A DNA stretch of 64,000 nt, from the NCBI RefSeq assembly GCF_042695135.1, contig NZ_CP170547.1, positions 930,001-994,000 of the forward strand. The letters are read 5' to 3'. The translations under genes were made by a program, and so were the position numbers. Shown one piece after another: positions 57,545-64,000 of the stretch. The notes under the pieces are model-generated. The model saw only the letters and a program-made list of their open reading frames with translations, ran no database searches and was not told where the DNA came from. Source of the DNA: Epilithonimonas sp042695135. Its GTDB lineage: Bacteria > Bacteroidota > Bacteroidia > Flavobacteriales > Weeksellaceae. Each line of letters opens with the position of its first letter. The stretch's first letter is position 1.

Positions 57545-58012
57545 ATGAACTACGTAACCAAAGAAGGTTTGGACAAAATGAAGTCTGAGCTGGAACAACT
57601 TGAAACCATAGAAAGACCAAAAATAACACAGCAAATTGCCGAAGCAAGAGACAAAGGCGATCTGTCCGAGAATGCAGAATATGATGCTGCCAAAGAAGCA
57701 CAGGGTATGCTGGAAATGAGAATTTCTAAGCTGAAGGATATTGTTTCTACTTCAAAAATAATTGATGTTACTCAATTGGATCTCAGCAAAGTATCAATCC
57801 TTACAACTGTAAGGCTGAAGAATAATGTGACAAAAGGTGAGCAAAAATTCACTTTGGTACCAGATAATGAAAGTGATATAAAATCCGGAAAAATCTCTGT
57901 AAACACACCGATTGCGAAAGGACTTTTAGGTAAAGTTGTTGGAGAAACTGCAGATATCGTATTGCCAAATGGCAACAAACTTTCTTTTGAAGTTTTGGAA
58001 ATTTCATTATAA
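57545..58012 (+). CDS. greA: Transcription elongation factor GreA
   Basis: A 155-residue GreA: NYVTKEGLDKMKSELEQLE and ARDKGDLSENAEYDAAKEAQGMLE form the coiled coil with the acidic tip (D-x-S-E-N-A-E-Y-D); the C-terminal FKBP-like part has SVNTPIAKGLLGKVVGETADI. It rescues backtracked RNA polymerase by stimulating cleavage. It is followed 59 bases later by a HIT gene, a common pairing. Confidence 0.97.
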   Translation: MNYVTKEGLDKMKSELEQLETIERPKITQQIAEARDKGDLSENAEYDAAKEAQGMLEMRISKLKDIVSTSKIIDVTQLDLSKVSILTTVRLKNNVTKGEQKFTLVPDNESDIKSGKISVNTPIAKGLLGKVVGETADIVLPNGNKLSFEVLEISL

Positions 58013-58071
58013 AAAAACAGCCATCGATGGTTTAATAATTGCTGAATTTTTATTAAATCAAATTTAAAATT

Positions 58072-58461
58072 ATGAGCAGTATTTTTTCTAAAATCATAAG
58101 CGGAGAAATCGAAAGCTACAAAATTGCAGAAGATGATAAGCATATTGCTTTTCTGGATGCAATGCCGCTGGTAAAAGGCCACACATTGGTCGTTCCCAAA
58201 AAAGAAACAGATCTTATTTTTGATCTTGACTCTGATGATTACAAAGATCTCTGGGCATTCACCCAAGATATTGCAAAACAAATCAAGAAAGCTATTCCTT
58301 GTAAAAGGGTAGGTGTTGCTGTAGTTGGACTGGAAGTGCCTCACGCACACATTCATCTTATTCCACTAAATAATATAGAGGATCTTAATTTTAAAAATGT
58401 CAGGTTGATATTCAGCCCTGAAGAATATAAAGAAATTCAGCAGTCCATAGTAAATGCATAA
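58072..58461 (+). CDS. HIT family nucleotide hydrolase
   Basis: A 129-residue HIT protein: SIFSKIISGEIESYKIAEDD at the start, MPLVKGHTLVVPKKE in the middle and the histidine triad HAHIHLIP near residue 98. It hydrolyses nucleoside phosphoramidates or AMP-linked compounds in the cytoplasm. Likely co-transcribed with greA and ended by a strong hairpin. Confidence 0.96.
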   Translation: MSSIFSKIISGEIESYKIAEDDKHIAFLDAMPLVKGHTLVVPKKETDLIFDLDSDDYKDLWAFTQDIAKQIKKAIPCKRVGVAVVGLEVPHAHIHLIPLNNIEDLNFKNVRLIFSPEEYKEIQQSIVNA

Positions 58462-58462
58462 A

Positions 58463-58488
58463 AAGAAGTTTCAGACTTCTTTTTTTTA
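58463..58488 (+). terminator. Rho-independent terminator after HIT gene
   Basis: AAGAAGT / ACTTCTT hairpin with a TTTCAG-type loop and eight T, immediately after the stop. Confidence 0.88.
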
Positions 58489-58510
58489 ATTAATAGAATT
58501 CGAGATATTT

Positions 58511-59686
58511 ATGAATCCAAATCAATGTTCATTTTGCGGGAGAAAAAAGAGTGAAGTACAAATTCTTATTTCCGGTCAAAATGGCTTTATATGCGAAAAC
58601 TGTATAGAACAAGCTCACGCCATCGTAAAAGACAGCGCAACTACAAATCCGGAAAACTCTATGGCTTCATCTCTGGATGAGCTTAAAAAACCAAGAGAAA
58701 TCAAGGCTTTTCTTGACGAATATGTTATTGGGCAAGATCAGGCAAAAAAACAATTGTCTATTGCGGTTTACAATCATTACAAAAGAATACTGCACGCTCA
58801 GGATGAAAACCGGGAAGTAGAAATCGAGAAATCCAATATTATAATGATTGGAGAAACAGGAACGGGAAAAACCCTGCTCGCAAAAACAATTGCAAAGCAG
58901 CTGAATGTCCCTTTCTGTATCGTTGATGCTACAATTCTTACTGAAGCAGGATATGTTGGAGAAGATGTAGAAAGTATCCTTTCCAGACTTCTGATGGTTG
59001 CAGATTATGATGTAGAAAAAGCGGAAAAAGGAATCGTTTTTATTGATGAGATTGATAAAATCGCCAGAAAATCCGATAATCCAAGTATTACAAGAGATGT
59101 TTCCGGAGAAGGTGTGCAGCAGGGTTTGCTGAAGCTTTTGGAAGGAAGCATCGTGAATGTTCCGCCGCAGGGAGGACGCAAACATCCGGATCAAAAATAT
59201 ATCCAGGTCAATACACAGAATATTCTTTTCATTGCAGGAGGAGCTTTTGACGGGATGAATGAAATCATTGAAAGAAGACTTAACAAGCAGGCCATAGGTT
59301 TTTCTAAAGATAAACTGAATAAAACGGAGGATGAAGATTACATCCTTAGTCAGATCAATGCGATCGATTTGAAGAGTTTTGGATTGATTCCTGAGCTGTT
59401 AGGCCGTTTTCCTATTATCACTTATCTCGAAAAATTAACAAAAGAGGTGCTTGTAAGAATTATGAAGGAACCAAAAAATTCTATTGTCAATCAATTTACC
59501 GAACTTTTTAAAATGGATAATGTGACGCTCGAATTTTCTGACAATGCCATTGAAGAAATTGTTGAAGATACTATGAATAAAGGCCTTGGCGCTAGAGGTC
59601 TAAGAGGAACTACAGAAAAAATCCTAGAAGATTATATGTTTGATATTGAAAATAATCAGCATGTTAAGATAGAATCAATATTATAA
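58511..59686 (+). CDS. clpX: ATP-dependent Clp protease ATP-binding subunit ClpX
   Basis: A 391-residue AAA+ unfoldase. The N-terminal zinc-binding domain has C6, C9, C28 and C31; Walker A is GETGTGKT at 114-121, Walker B IVFIDEIDKIA, and the pore and sensor parts follow with ELLGRFPIITYLEKLT and GLGARGLRGTTEKIL. It unfolds tagged proteins and feeds them to ClpP, which is not in the window. A terminator upstream separates it from the HIT gene. C-terminus slightly short but normal. Confidence 0.98.
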   Translation: MNPNQCSFCGRKKSEVQILISGQNGFICENCIEQAHAIVKDSATTNPENSMASSLDELKKPREIKAFLDEYVIGQDQAKKQLSIAVYNHYKRILHAQDENREVEIEKSNIIMIGETGTGKTLLAKTIAKQLNVPFCIVDATILTEAGYVGEDVESILSRLLMVADYDVEKAEKGIVFIDEIDKIARKSDNPSITRDVSGEGVQQGLLKLLEGSIVNVPPQGGRKHPDQKYIQVNTQNILFIAGGAFDGMNEIIERRLNKQAIGFSKDKLNKTEDEDYILSQINAIDLKSFGLIPELLGRFPIITYLEKLTKEVLVRIMKEPKNSIVNQFTELFKMDNVTLEFSDNAIEEIVEDTMNKGLGARGLRGTTEKILEDYMFDIENNQHVKIESIL

Positions 59687-59711
59687 AATCTTTAATTAAT
59701 CAGATAATGTT

Positions 59712-59740
59712 TTTGGTTATTTAAAATTTTAATATCTTTG
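59712..59740 (+). promoter_or_regulatory. Promoter for T9SS protein gene
   Basis: TTTG (59712-59715), 17-base spacer, TATCTTTG (59733-59740). The in-frame TTG at 59738 falls inside the box, so the ATG at 59762 is the likely start. Confidence 0.65.
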
Positions 59741-59761
59741 CAGGATAAACACACAAATATT

Positions 59762-61711
59762 ATGAAACCGATGATTAAAAAATTTATTACTATAAAATCA
59801 ATCCTATTTTATAGTTTGGCCTCCTCTCAAGTACTTACCTATGTAGGAAATTCCGCACTAGTAACGATCCAATCACAAACATTATTCTATAATGGTGGCG
59901 GCTTTCAGACGGCAGGAACGGCAGTTGTTAACAACTCTGGAAATGTAATGGTAAATGGTACATCTACGGACGTAGTTACCCTTGCAAACACCGCAAATTT
60001 CACTCTAAAATTAGCTTCAACCACAGATTATGGGCAGTTATATGTAACAGGTATTACACAAGCTAATATATCTGGTAAAGTTAATAAGGAATACACTGCT
60101 GATTATCTGAACGGAACTACGGGCAGACAGCAAACAGGTATACCTTTTTATAATTTTACTTACGCAGATCTTAAAAATGTTTTCGGAAATGGTAATATCA
60201 ATCTTACCAATGGAGGAAATACAACTTCAGGAAGATTTAGTCCAAGTTCTATTTTTAAGTGGAATAACGAGAGAGCTCGTTTTGATCAGATCGTTGGTGG
60301 AGCAGATACCGATGTTATCGGAACTCCATTGACATATTATATTGTCCCTAGAAGAAAAGCAGACGGAACTTTCTTTTGGGTTCCTAATAGTGATAAGAAA
60401 ACCTTTACAGGGATACCGGTTTCTGATATGACCACAAGTAATGTACAGATTTCTTTATCTGGTGCTTATGCAGGAAGTTTTGGATATAATGGTAGTTCTT
60501 CTAATTATTATGGAGAAAAATATAACACTTATTTAGATGATCCATTTAGATCAAAAACCCCAACCTGGGCTTCGGATTATGCATTGAATTTATATCAGCT
60601 TGCCAATCCGTTTCTTACAAATTTGGACTTAAGTTTTATAGCTACATCTGAAGCTGGAAATTTGAGTGACGGTAACTCTATATCAAATCTTGTAGGTGTT
60701 GCTTATTATGGAACAAGTTTTATTACTAATACTTTTTCTGGTACAACATACGGTACGCCTATTGTAGCGACTACATCAGGAGGAGTTTTCCAAGGTGGTG
60801 ACATCAGTAAATTGATCATAAAGCCAATGGGGGAGTTTATGGTGAAATTGAGTAACAATACAGCACAGACATTAAACTTAACCAAGACAAGAAGATTCAA
60901 ATCAACTGTTCGTAGTACTTCAACTGATTATTCTGTAACTGCTGCTAAGAATACTTCTGACGACGAAGGTGGCGGAATACCTGCAGATAAAATTGTAAAG
61001 CAAGTGGCTGTTGTGATGTATGATCTTGATGGTACTGAATTAGACAGAACTTATTATGCTATTTCCCCATCAGCAGTTACAGGATACAATCCATCTACTG
61101 CATTGATGCAGGCTTACTCATCTGATAAAAAAATATTTACCAAAGAAGAGAAATCAGAAGGTGGTGAAGATTCCAATTATACTGATAAGCTATATATTAA
61201 TGAAGCAAATGAGCTAGGTTTTAAATCAAAACAAATCCCTCTTTACATTGATTATGCAGAACAACCTTATCAGTTGAAATTTGAAGTATATGAAAAAGGA
61301 GAAAGAGTTACAGACGGTCTTTCCAGTGGTGATAGTTTCTATTTCAAAAATAACGAAGGTCAGTTTATTAAAATCGTAGACGGAGAAGGTCTTTCCATGA
61401 GTGGTAGCCAATCTTCTTTAGGATTGTACTATGAATTGCCGGAAGGCGGGACTTTAGGGACTGATATTACAAGCAATTCTCAAACTGTCATTGCAAAGAA
61501 AAATTCTGAATGGGTCGTAAGATTTGCTAAAAACTGGAAGAACGCTACAGTTGAGATTTATTCTGCTGCTGGACAACTTCTAAATTCAAAAACACAAATA
61601 TCCACAAGCTCAGATTATTCAATTCCTCTTAACTATCAGGCAAAAAGTGTTTTCCTTGTGAAGGCAATTTCTGAAAAAGGAGAAGTTGTAATCAAAAAAA
61701 TTATAAACTAA
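59762..61711 (+). CDS. Secreted T9SS sorting-domain protein
   Basis: A 649-residue protein. A signal peptide (FITIKSILFYSLASSQ) follows MKPMIKK. Residues 35-90 are beta-rich (YVGNSALVTIQSQTLFYNGG, VMVNGTSTDVVTL), the middle region has the YYIVPRR, LANPFLTNLDLSF and FMVKLSNN segments shared with the 8192 protein type, and the C-terminus (EWVVRFAKNWKNATVEIYSAAGQLLNSK to VKAISEKGEVVIKKIIN, in parts) is a sorting domain. It is a large surface protein of unknown task. A small PID-motif membrane protein follows 12 bases later. Confidence 0.85.
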   Translation: MKPMIKKFITIKSILFYSLASSQVLTYVGNSALVTIQSQTLFYNGGGFQTAGTAVVNNSGNVMVNGTSTDVVTLANTANFTLKLASTTDYGQLYVTGITQANISGKVNKEYTADYLNGTTGRQQTGIPFYNFTYADLKNVFGNGNINLTNGGNTTSGRFSPSSIFKWNNERARFDQIVGGADTDVIGTPLTYYIVPRRKADGTFFWVPNSDKKTFTGIPVSDMTTSNVQISLSGAYAGSFGYNGSSSNYYGEKYNTYLDDPFRSKTPTWASDYALNLYQLANPFLTNLDLSFIATSEAGNLSDGNSISNLVGVAYYGTSFITNTFSGTTYGTPIVATTSGGVFQGGDISKLIIKPMGEFMVKLSNNTAQTLNLTKTRRFKSTVRSTSTDYSVTAAKNTSDDEGGGIPADKIVKQVAVVMYDLDGTELDRTYYAISPSAVTGYNPSTALMQAYSSDKKIFTKEEKSEGGEDSNYTDKLYINEANELGFKSKQIPLYIDYAEQPYQLKFEVYEKGERVTDGLSSGDSFYFKNNEGQFIKIVDGEGLSMSGSQSSLGLYYELPEGGTLGTDITSNSQTVIAKKNSEWVVRFAKNWKNATVEIYSAAGQLLNSKTQISTSSDYSIPLNYQAKSVFLVKAISEKGEVVIKKIIN

Positions 61712-61723
61712 AACACACAAGTT

Positions 61724-61948
61724 ATGATGAATATGTTATCAAAGAAAACTTACAGCTTATTGTTTTTATTAATAAGTATTTTAAGTTTTGCCCAATCAGT
61801 ACCACCACCACCAGAAAATCCTGAATCTGGAGATATCGGAGGTTACCCAGCTTCTCCTATAGATGCTTACACCTTTATTTTGTTTCTTTTGGCGATTATT
61901 TTAATTGTATTTTTTGCAATGAAACAAAAACAAAGAATATTAGAATAA
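61724..61948 (+). CDS. Small PID-CTERM-like membrane protein (74 aa)
   Basis: A 74-residue protein: signal peptide (LLFLLISILSFAQ), a Pro-rich linker (SVPPPPENPESGDIGG), the tripeptide SPID followed by a single hydrophobic helix (TFILFLLAIILIVFF) and basic tail MKQKQR. This layout matches the PID-type C-terminal sorting or anchoring signal I associate with Bacteroidota proteins encoded after T9SS cargo; recall of that family is only moderate. It likely sits in the inner membrane. Probably co-transcribed with the T9SS gene. Confidence 0.75.
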   Translation: MMNMLSKKTYSLLFLLISILSFAQSVPPPPENPESGDIGGYPASPIDAYTFILFLLAIILIVFFAMKQKQRILE

Positions 61949-61966
61949 ATTATATATTTTTAATAC

Positions 61967-61999
61967 TAAAACTCACTTTTATAGTGGGTTTTTTTTATT
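61967..61999 (+). terminator. Rho-independent terminator
   Basis: AAAACTCACT / AGTGGGTTTT hairpin and a run of eight T; only 9 bases before the start of the TlpA gene. Confidence 0.85.
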
Positions 62000-62007
62000 T
62001 TTACCTT

Positions 62008-63288
62008 ATGAAAAAATTATTGATAACAAGCAGTGTTCTTTTGTCTGCTTATATATCTGCACAATTCAGTGTAAAGGTCTCAATTCCGGCTTATTTATCA
62101 GATTCAGAAATTTATCTTTATGGATTCAATGGATCCAAGGAGATTCTATACTCCAAAGCGAAAATATCAAATAATGTGGCTTATTTTAAAGTTGATAAGC
62201 AATACATAGGTATGATGAGGGCTTTTTTTAAAAAAGCAAATTCTTCTGTGAATATGGTTTCTGAAAATAAGGACATCAATCTTAAAGTTGATTTGGATAG
62301 TAAATACAAAATTTCCAATGTCGTTTTCGAGGATCAGACTAATAAGCTTTTCAGTAATGAAGTAGAACTTCAGAAAAAACAAGAATTGATACTTCCTGCA
62401 CTTATTCAGATTAAGGATTATTATACGCCTTCTGATGCGTTTTATAAATCTTTGGATAGTGAGATCAATCTTCTTTCTAAAAAAGATCAAACAGCATATG
62501 ATATCCATCCGTTTTTGAATTTTTATCAGAAAAATCAGAAATTCTCACAACAGGAAAAATCGGCAGAACTTACGAGTCAGGATTTTATTGATTTCTTTTC
62601 AAAATCTGGCGAGTATCTGGAGACTTCTACAATTCTGAAACCCGCACTTATCAATTTTTTAAACGTTTCTAAATCAAATGTGGAAGGCAATGTTGACAAA
62701 TTGCTGGACGCTGTAAATGTAGAAACACCAAGAGGACAGACAATTATGTCCGAACTTATTGAGATATTCAGCACTTATAGTATGGACAAGCTTAAAGATA
62801 AATACCTTACGGAGGCTAATAATCTTAAATGTACTATTAATGACAGACTGGCCTCTACTATAAAAGCGAATAAAAATACAGAGATAGGGGCGAAATTACC
62901 TAATACGGTTTTTGTAAATCCAGTTCATACGAAAGCTAAATCGCTGTATGATATCAAAGCATCTAAGAAAATTGTGGTATTTTGGTCATCTACCTGCTCA
63001 CATTGTGAAGCCGAATTGCCGAAACTTTTGGAAAAATATGATAAGCTGAAAGCTCAGAATATTGAGATCGTAGGTTTTTCATTGGATAGTAATTTGGATG
63101 ATTTTAAAAACAAAGCCAACATCTATCCTTGGATCAATGATTCCGAAGGAAAGGGCTGGTATAGTTCCTATGGAGACACTTATAACGTTGTTGCAACGCC
63201 AACATATTTTATTTTGGATGCCAATAATACCATCATCAGCAAACCAAATCATGTAGGTGATGTAATTGACTATTTAAAATTGAATTAA
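62008..63288 (+). CDS. TlpA-family disulfide reductase with N-terminal DUF4369-like region
   Basis: A 426-residue exported protein from MKKLLITSSVLLSAYISAQ; an in-frame GTG at 61984 lies inside the terminator and is rejected. Residues 20-110 are a beta region like DUF4369 (IPAYLSDSEIYLYGFNGSKEILYSK), then a helical middle section, then a thioredoxin domain (305-426) with active site C330-S-H-C333 (FWSSTCSHCEAELPKL) and the cis-Pro ATPTYFILD. It is a periplasmic thiol-disulfide protein. The tRNA promoter begins right after its stop codon. Confidence 0.92.
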   Translation: MKKLLITSSVLLSAYISAQFSVKVSIPAYLSDSEIYLYGFNGSKEILYSKAKISNNVAYFKVDKQYIGMMRAFFKKANSSVNMVSENKDINLKVDLDSKYKISNVVFEDQTNKLFSNEVELQKKQELILPALIQIKDYYTPSDAFYKSLDSEINLLSKKDQTAYDIHPFLNFYQKNQKFSQQEKSAELTSQDFIDFFSKSGEYLETSTILKPALINFLNVSKSNVEGNVDKLLDAVNVETPRGQTIMSELIEIFSTYSMDKLKDKYLTEANNLKCTINDRLASTIKANKNTEIGAKLPNTVFVNPVHTKAKSLYDIKASKKIVVFWSSTCSHCEAELPKLLEKYDKLKAQNIEIVGFSLDSNLDDFKNKANIYPWINDSEGKGWYSSYGDTYNVVATPTYFILDANNTIISKPNHVGDVIDYLKLN

Positions 63289-63290
63289 AA

Positions 63291-63321
63291 TTTGTGGAAA
63301 TCCAAAATATCCTTATATTTG
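63291..63321 (+). promoter_or_regulatory. Textbook Bacteroidota promoter for tRNA-Met
   Basis: TTTG (63291-63294), 19-base spacer and TATATTTG (63314-63321), 12 bases before the mature tRNA 5' end. Confidence 0.8.
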
Positions 63322-63333
63322 CACCACCAAAAT

Positions 63334-63407
63334 GGCGAGGTAGCTCAGTTGGTTAGAGCGCAGGATTCATAACCCTGAGGTCACGGGTTCAATTCCCGTC
63401 TTCGCTA
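63334..63407 (+). tRNA. tRNA-Met (anticodon CAT)
   Basis: A 74-base cloverleaf: acceptor GGCGAGG / CTTCGCT (first pair G:U), D arm GCTC-AGTTGGTTA-GAGC, anticodon stem CAGGA / CCCTG with loop TTCATAA (A:C at the last stem pair), T arm ACGGG-TTCAATT-CCCGT. CCA is not encoded. The D-loop and stem lack the initiator features, so elongator Met is favoured; tRNA-Ile2 with a lysidine-modified CAT is less likely but not excluded by sequence. Confidence 0.9.
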
Positions 63408-63410
63408 CAT

Positions 63411-63446
63411 AAAACTCTCTTCTTAATTAAGAAGAGAGTTTTTATT
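63411..63446 (+). terminator. Rho-independent terminator after tRNA-Met
   Basis: AAACTCTCTTCTTAA / TTAAGAAGAGAGTTT perfect hairpin followed by T-rich sequence. Confidence 0.92.
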
Positions 63447-63554
63447 TTTGAGCTAATTTGAATTGTCTATTTATGAGACAGTGATTATCTTAATTAAAGT
63501 TTATAACTTTTTGATTACTAAGTATTTTTAAAATAATTCAAATTAATGTTTAAA

Positions 63555-63680
63555 TATATTTGGAGGTTATGTTAAAATGTTGTACTTTTACGGGGCTTTT
63601 GAGACAATCACTCAGGGGCAATAAATTTTTTTTCATCATTTGTGTTTTTAGAATCGTACCTCGTGTACGATTCTTTTTTA
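63555..63680 (+). ncRNA. Candidate short transcription unit (small RNA or leader peptide)
   Basis: TATATTTG (63555-63562) resembles a -7 box. About 90 bases further is a strong hairpin GAATCGTAC / GTACGATTC (63651-63673) with six T. In between, TTGGAGG and an ATG at 63577 begin a 15-codon ORF (MLYFYGAFETITQGQ). It may be a small RNA, or a mini-ORF. No -33 box at good distance was seen, and no known RNA family was recognised. The rest of the 63448-63554 gap holds nothing I recognise. Confidence 0.35.
63651..63679 (+). terminator. Rho-independent terminator near right end
   Basis: Nine-base stem GAATCGTAC / GTACGATTC, loop CTCGT, six T. It overlaps the last bases of the convergent partial gene. 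Confidence 0.85.
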
Positions 63681-64000
63681 TGCCTCACAGCGGACAAGTA
63701 AGATGATGAAATAAGAATAAGTAATACTGCCGTCCTGCTGATTTGATTTTAAAAAAAGGTCATTTGTAAATCCAAAAACATCACTTACCAAACCTTCATT
63801 TTTTTTGAAAAACTCAATTTCGTTGATCCTGTCTCTTTTCATTTTTTCAGAATATTGCGATAGAATCCCTTTTGCAAAAGATTTGTTTTTCACAGATAAG
63901 TTTCTCAAAAGACTTTTAAGAACATACAGTTGATAACTGTATTTCAAATCCTGATCGTTAGAGTTTTTAGAACATAGGTAAGCGATAAAGCTGGCTTCCT
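63678..64000 (-). CDS. Hypothetical protein, 3' part (start beyond window)
   Basis: The minus-strand frame is open to the last base, so only the C-terminal 106 residues are visible. The inner TTG at 63947 is not a start: upstream codons read EASFIAYLCSKNSNDQD in frame. The text is helical and basic (KSLLRNLSVKNKSFAKGIL, SEKMKRDRINEIEFFKKN) and ends YFIILLVRCEA. No family recognised. Confidence 0.65.
   Translation of the reverse strand, partial: EASFIAYLCSKNSNDQDLKYSYQLYVLKSLLRNLSVKNKSFAKGILSQYSEKMKRDRINEIEFFKKNEGLVSDVFGFTNDLFLKSNQQDGSITYSYFIILLVRCEA

Noticed and set aside
61984..62007. GTG start for the TlpA protein
   Set aside because: The codon lies inside the terminator hairpin; the ATG at 62008 begins a normal signal peptide.
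1..64000. Prophage, integrated plasmid or insertion sequence
   Set aside because: No integrase, transposase, phage structural or replication genes were found, and gene content is typical chromosome.

Overview
The window looks like chromosome of a Bacteroidota bacterium, probably Flavobacteriia, family Weeksellaceae, Chryseobacterium/Epilithonimonas group. The grounds are: low GC; four secreted proteins with type IX secretion (T9SS type A) C-terminal sorting domains; Bacteroidota promoters (TTTG / TAnnTTTG); a mevalonate-pathway HMG-CoA reductase; DUF3667, DUF5777, VF530 and YicC family genes; and the intergenic repeat families typical of this group. I see no integrase, transposase, CRISPR array or rRNA. 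The genus is an inference.

Layout. 1-8151 (+): the distal part of a surface-polysaccharide (capsule/O-antigen) cluster: GT2 fragment, acyltransferase, GT4, GT4, EpsG-like polymerase, GT2, frameshifted pyruvyl transferase, CapM-like GT4. 8192-12601 (+): a large T9SS cargo protein, an outer-membrane beta-barrel and an MscS channel. 12669-17285 (-): sucC, then a tight run of HMG-CoA reductase, a 56-aa membrane protein not large enough for usual ORF calling, a secreted hypothetical, DUF423 and DUF3667. 17345-21011 (+): a broken deaminase plus probable partner gene, then the radical-SAM / DUF4130 putative DNA-repair pair, split by a ParD/ParE toxin-antitoxin module flanked by a duplicated gene end. 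21101-32623: TonB receptor, YceI, YgiD dioxygenase, CarboxypepD-reg protein, GNAT, histidine ammonia-lyase, YfiT/DinB, SGNH hydrolase, VF530, YchJ, M3 peptidase. 32982-38134: SRPBCC, secreted alpha-amylase, Lrp regulator, DeoC. 38205-41155 (-): VOC - AraC - acetyltransferase - Tet(X)-like monooxygenase, the acetyltransferase again flanked by a duplicated gene end. 41212-46258 (-): cytoplasmic alpha-amylase, DNA polymerase IV, serine hydrolase, thioredoxin-like protein. 46391-50165 (+): a Crp/Fnr regulator and an envelope redox-like operon (DUF5777 barrel, c-type cytochrome lipoprotein, YceI, ankyrin protein, DOMON/T9SS protein) with a CRP-type operator between them. 50244-64000: PNP and frameshifted lpxK, YicC-Gmk-NadA, FolB, SIMPL protein, frameshifted Dtd, a Rieske-like lipoprotein without ligands, GreA, HIT, ClpX, a T9SS protein with a small PID-motif membrane protein, a TlpA protein, tRNA-Met(CAT), a possible short RNA unit, and a gene cut by the window end.

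The most interesting observations are (i) two unrelated gene cassettes (toxin-antitoxin at 19553-20149, acetyltransferase at 39436-39977) that each sit just downstream of a gene whose 3' end is repeated, slightly diverged, right after the cassette's stop codon, in the same polarity both times; (ii) the Crp-controlled DUF5777-cytochrome-YceI-ankyrin-DOMON operon as a candidate uncharacterised envelope electron-transfer or stress system; (iii) a decayed deaminase/partner pair; and (iv) several families of palindromic intergenic repeats. Five genes carry a frameshift or an internal stop. Because lpxK and dtd are among them, some of these breaks may be sequence errors rather than true pseudogenes.
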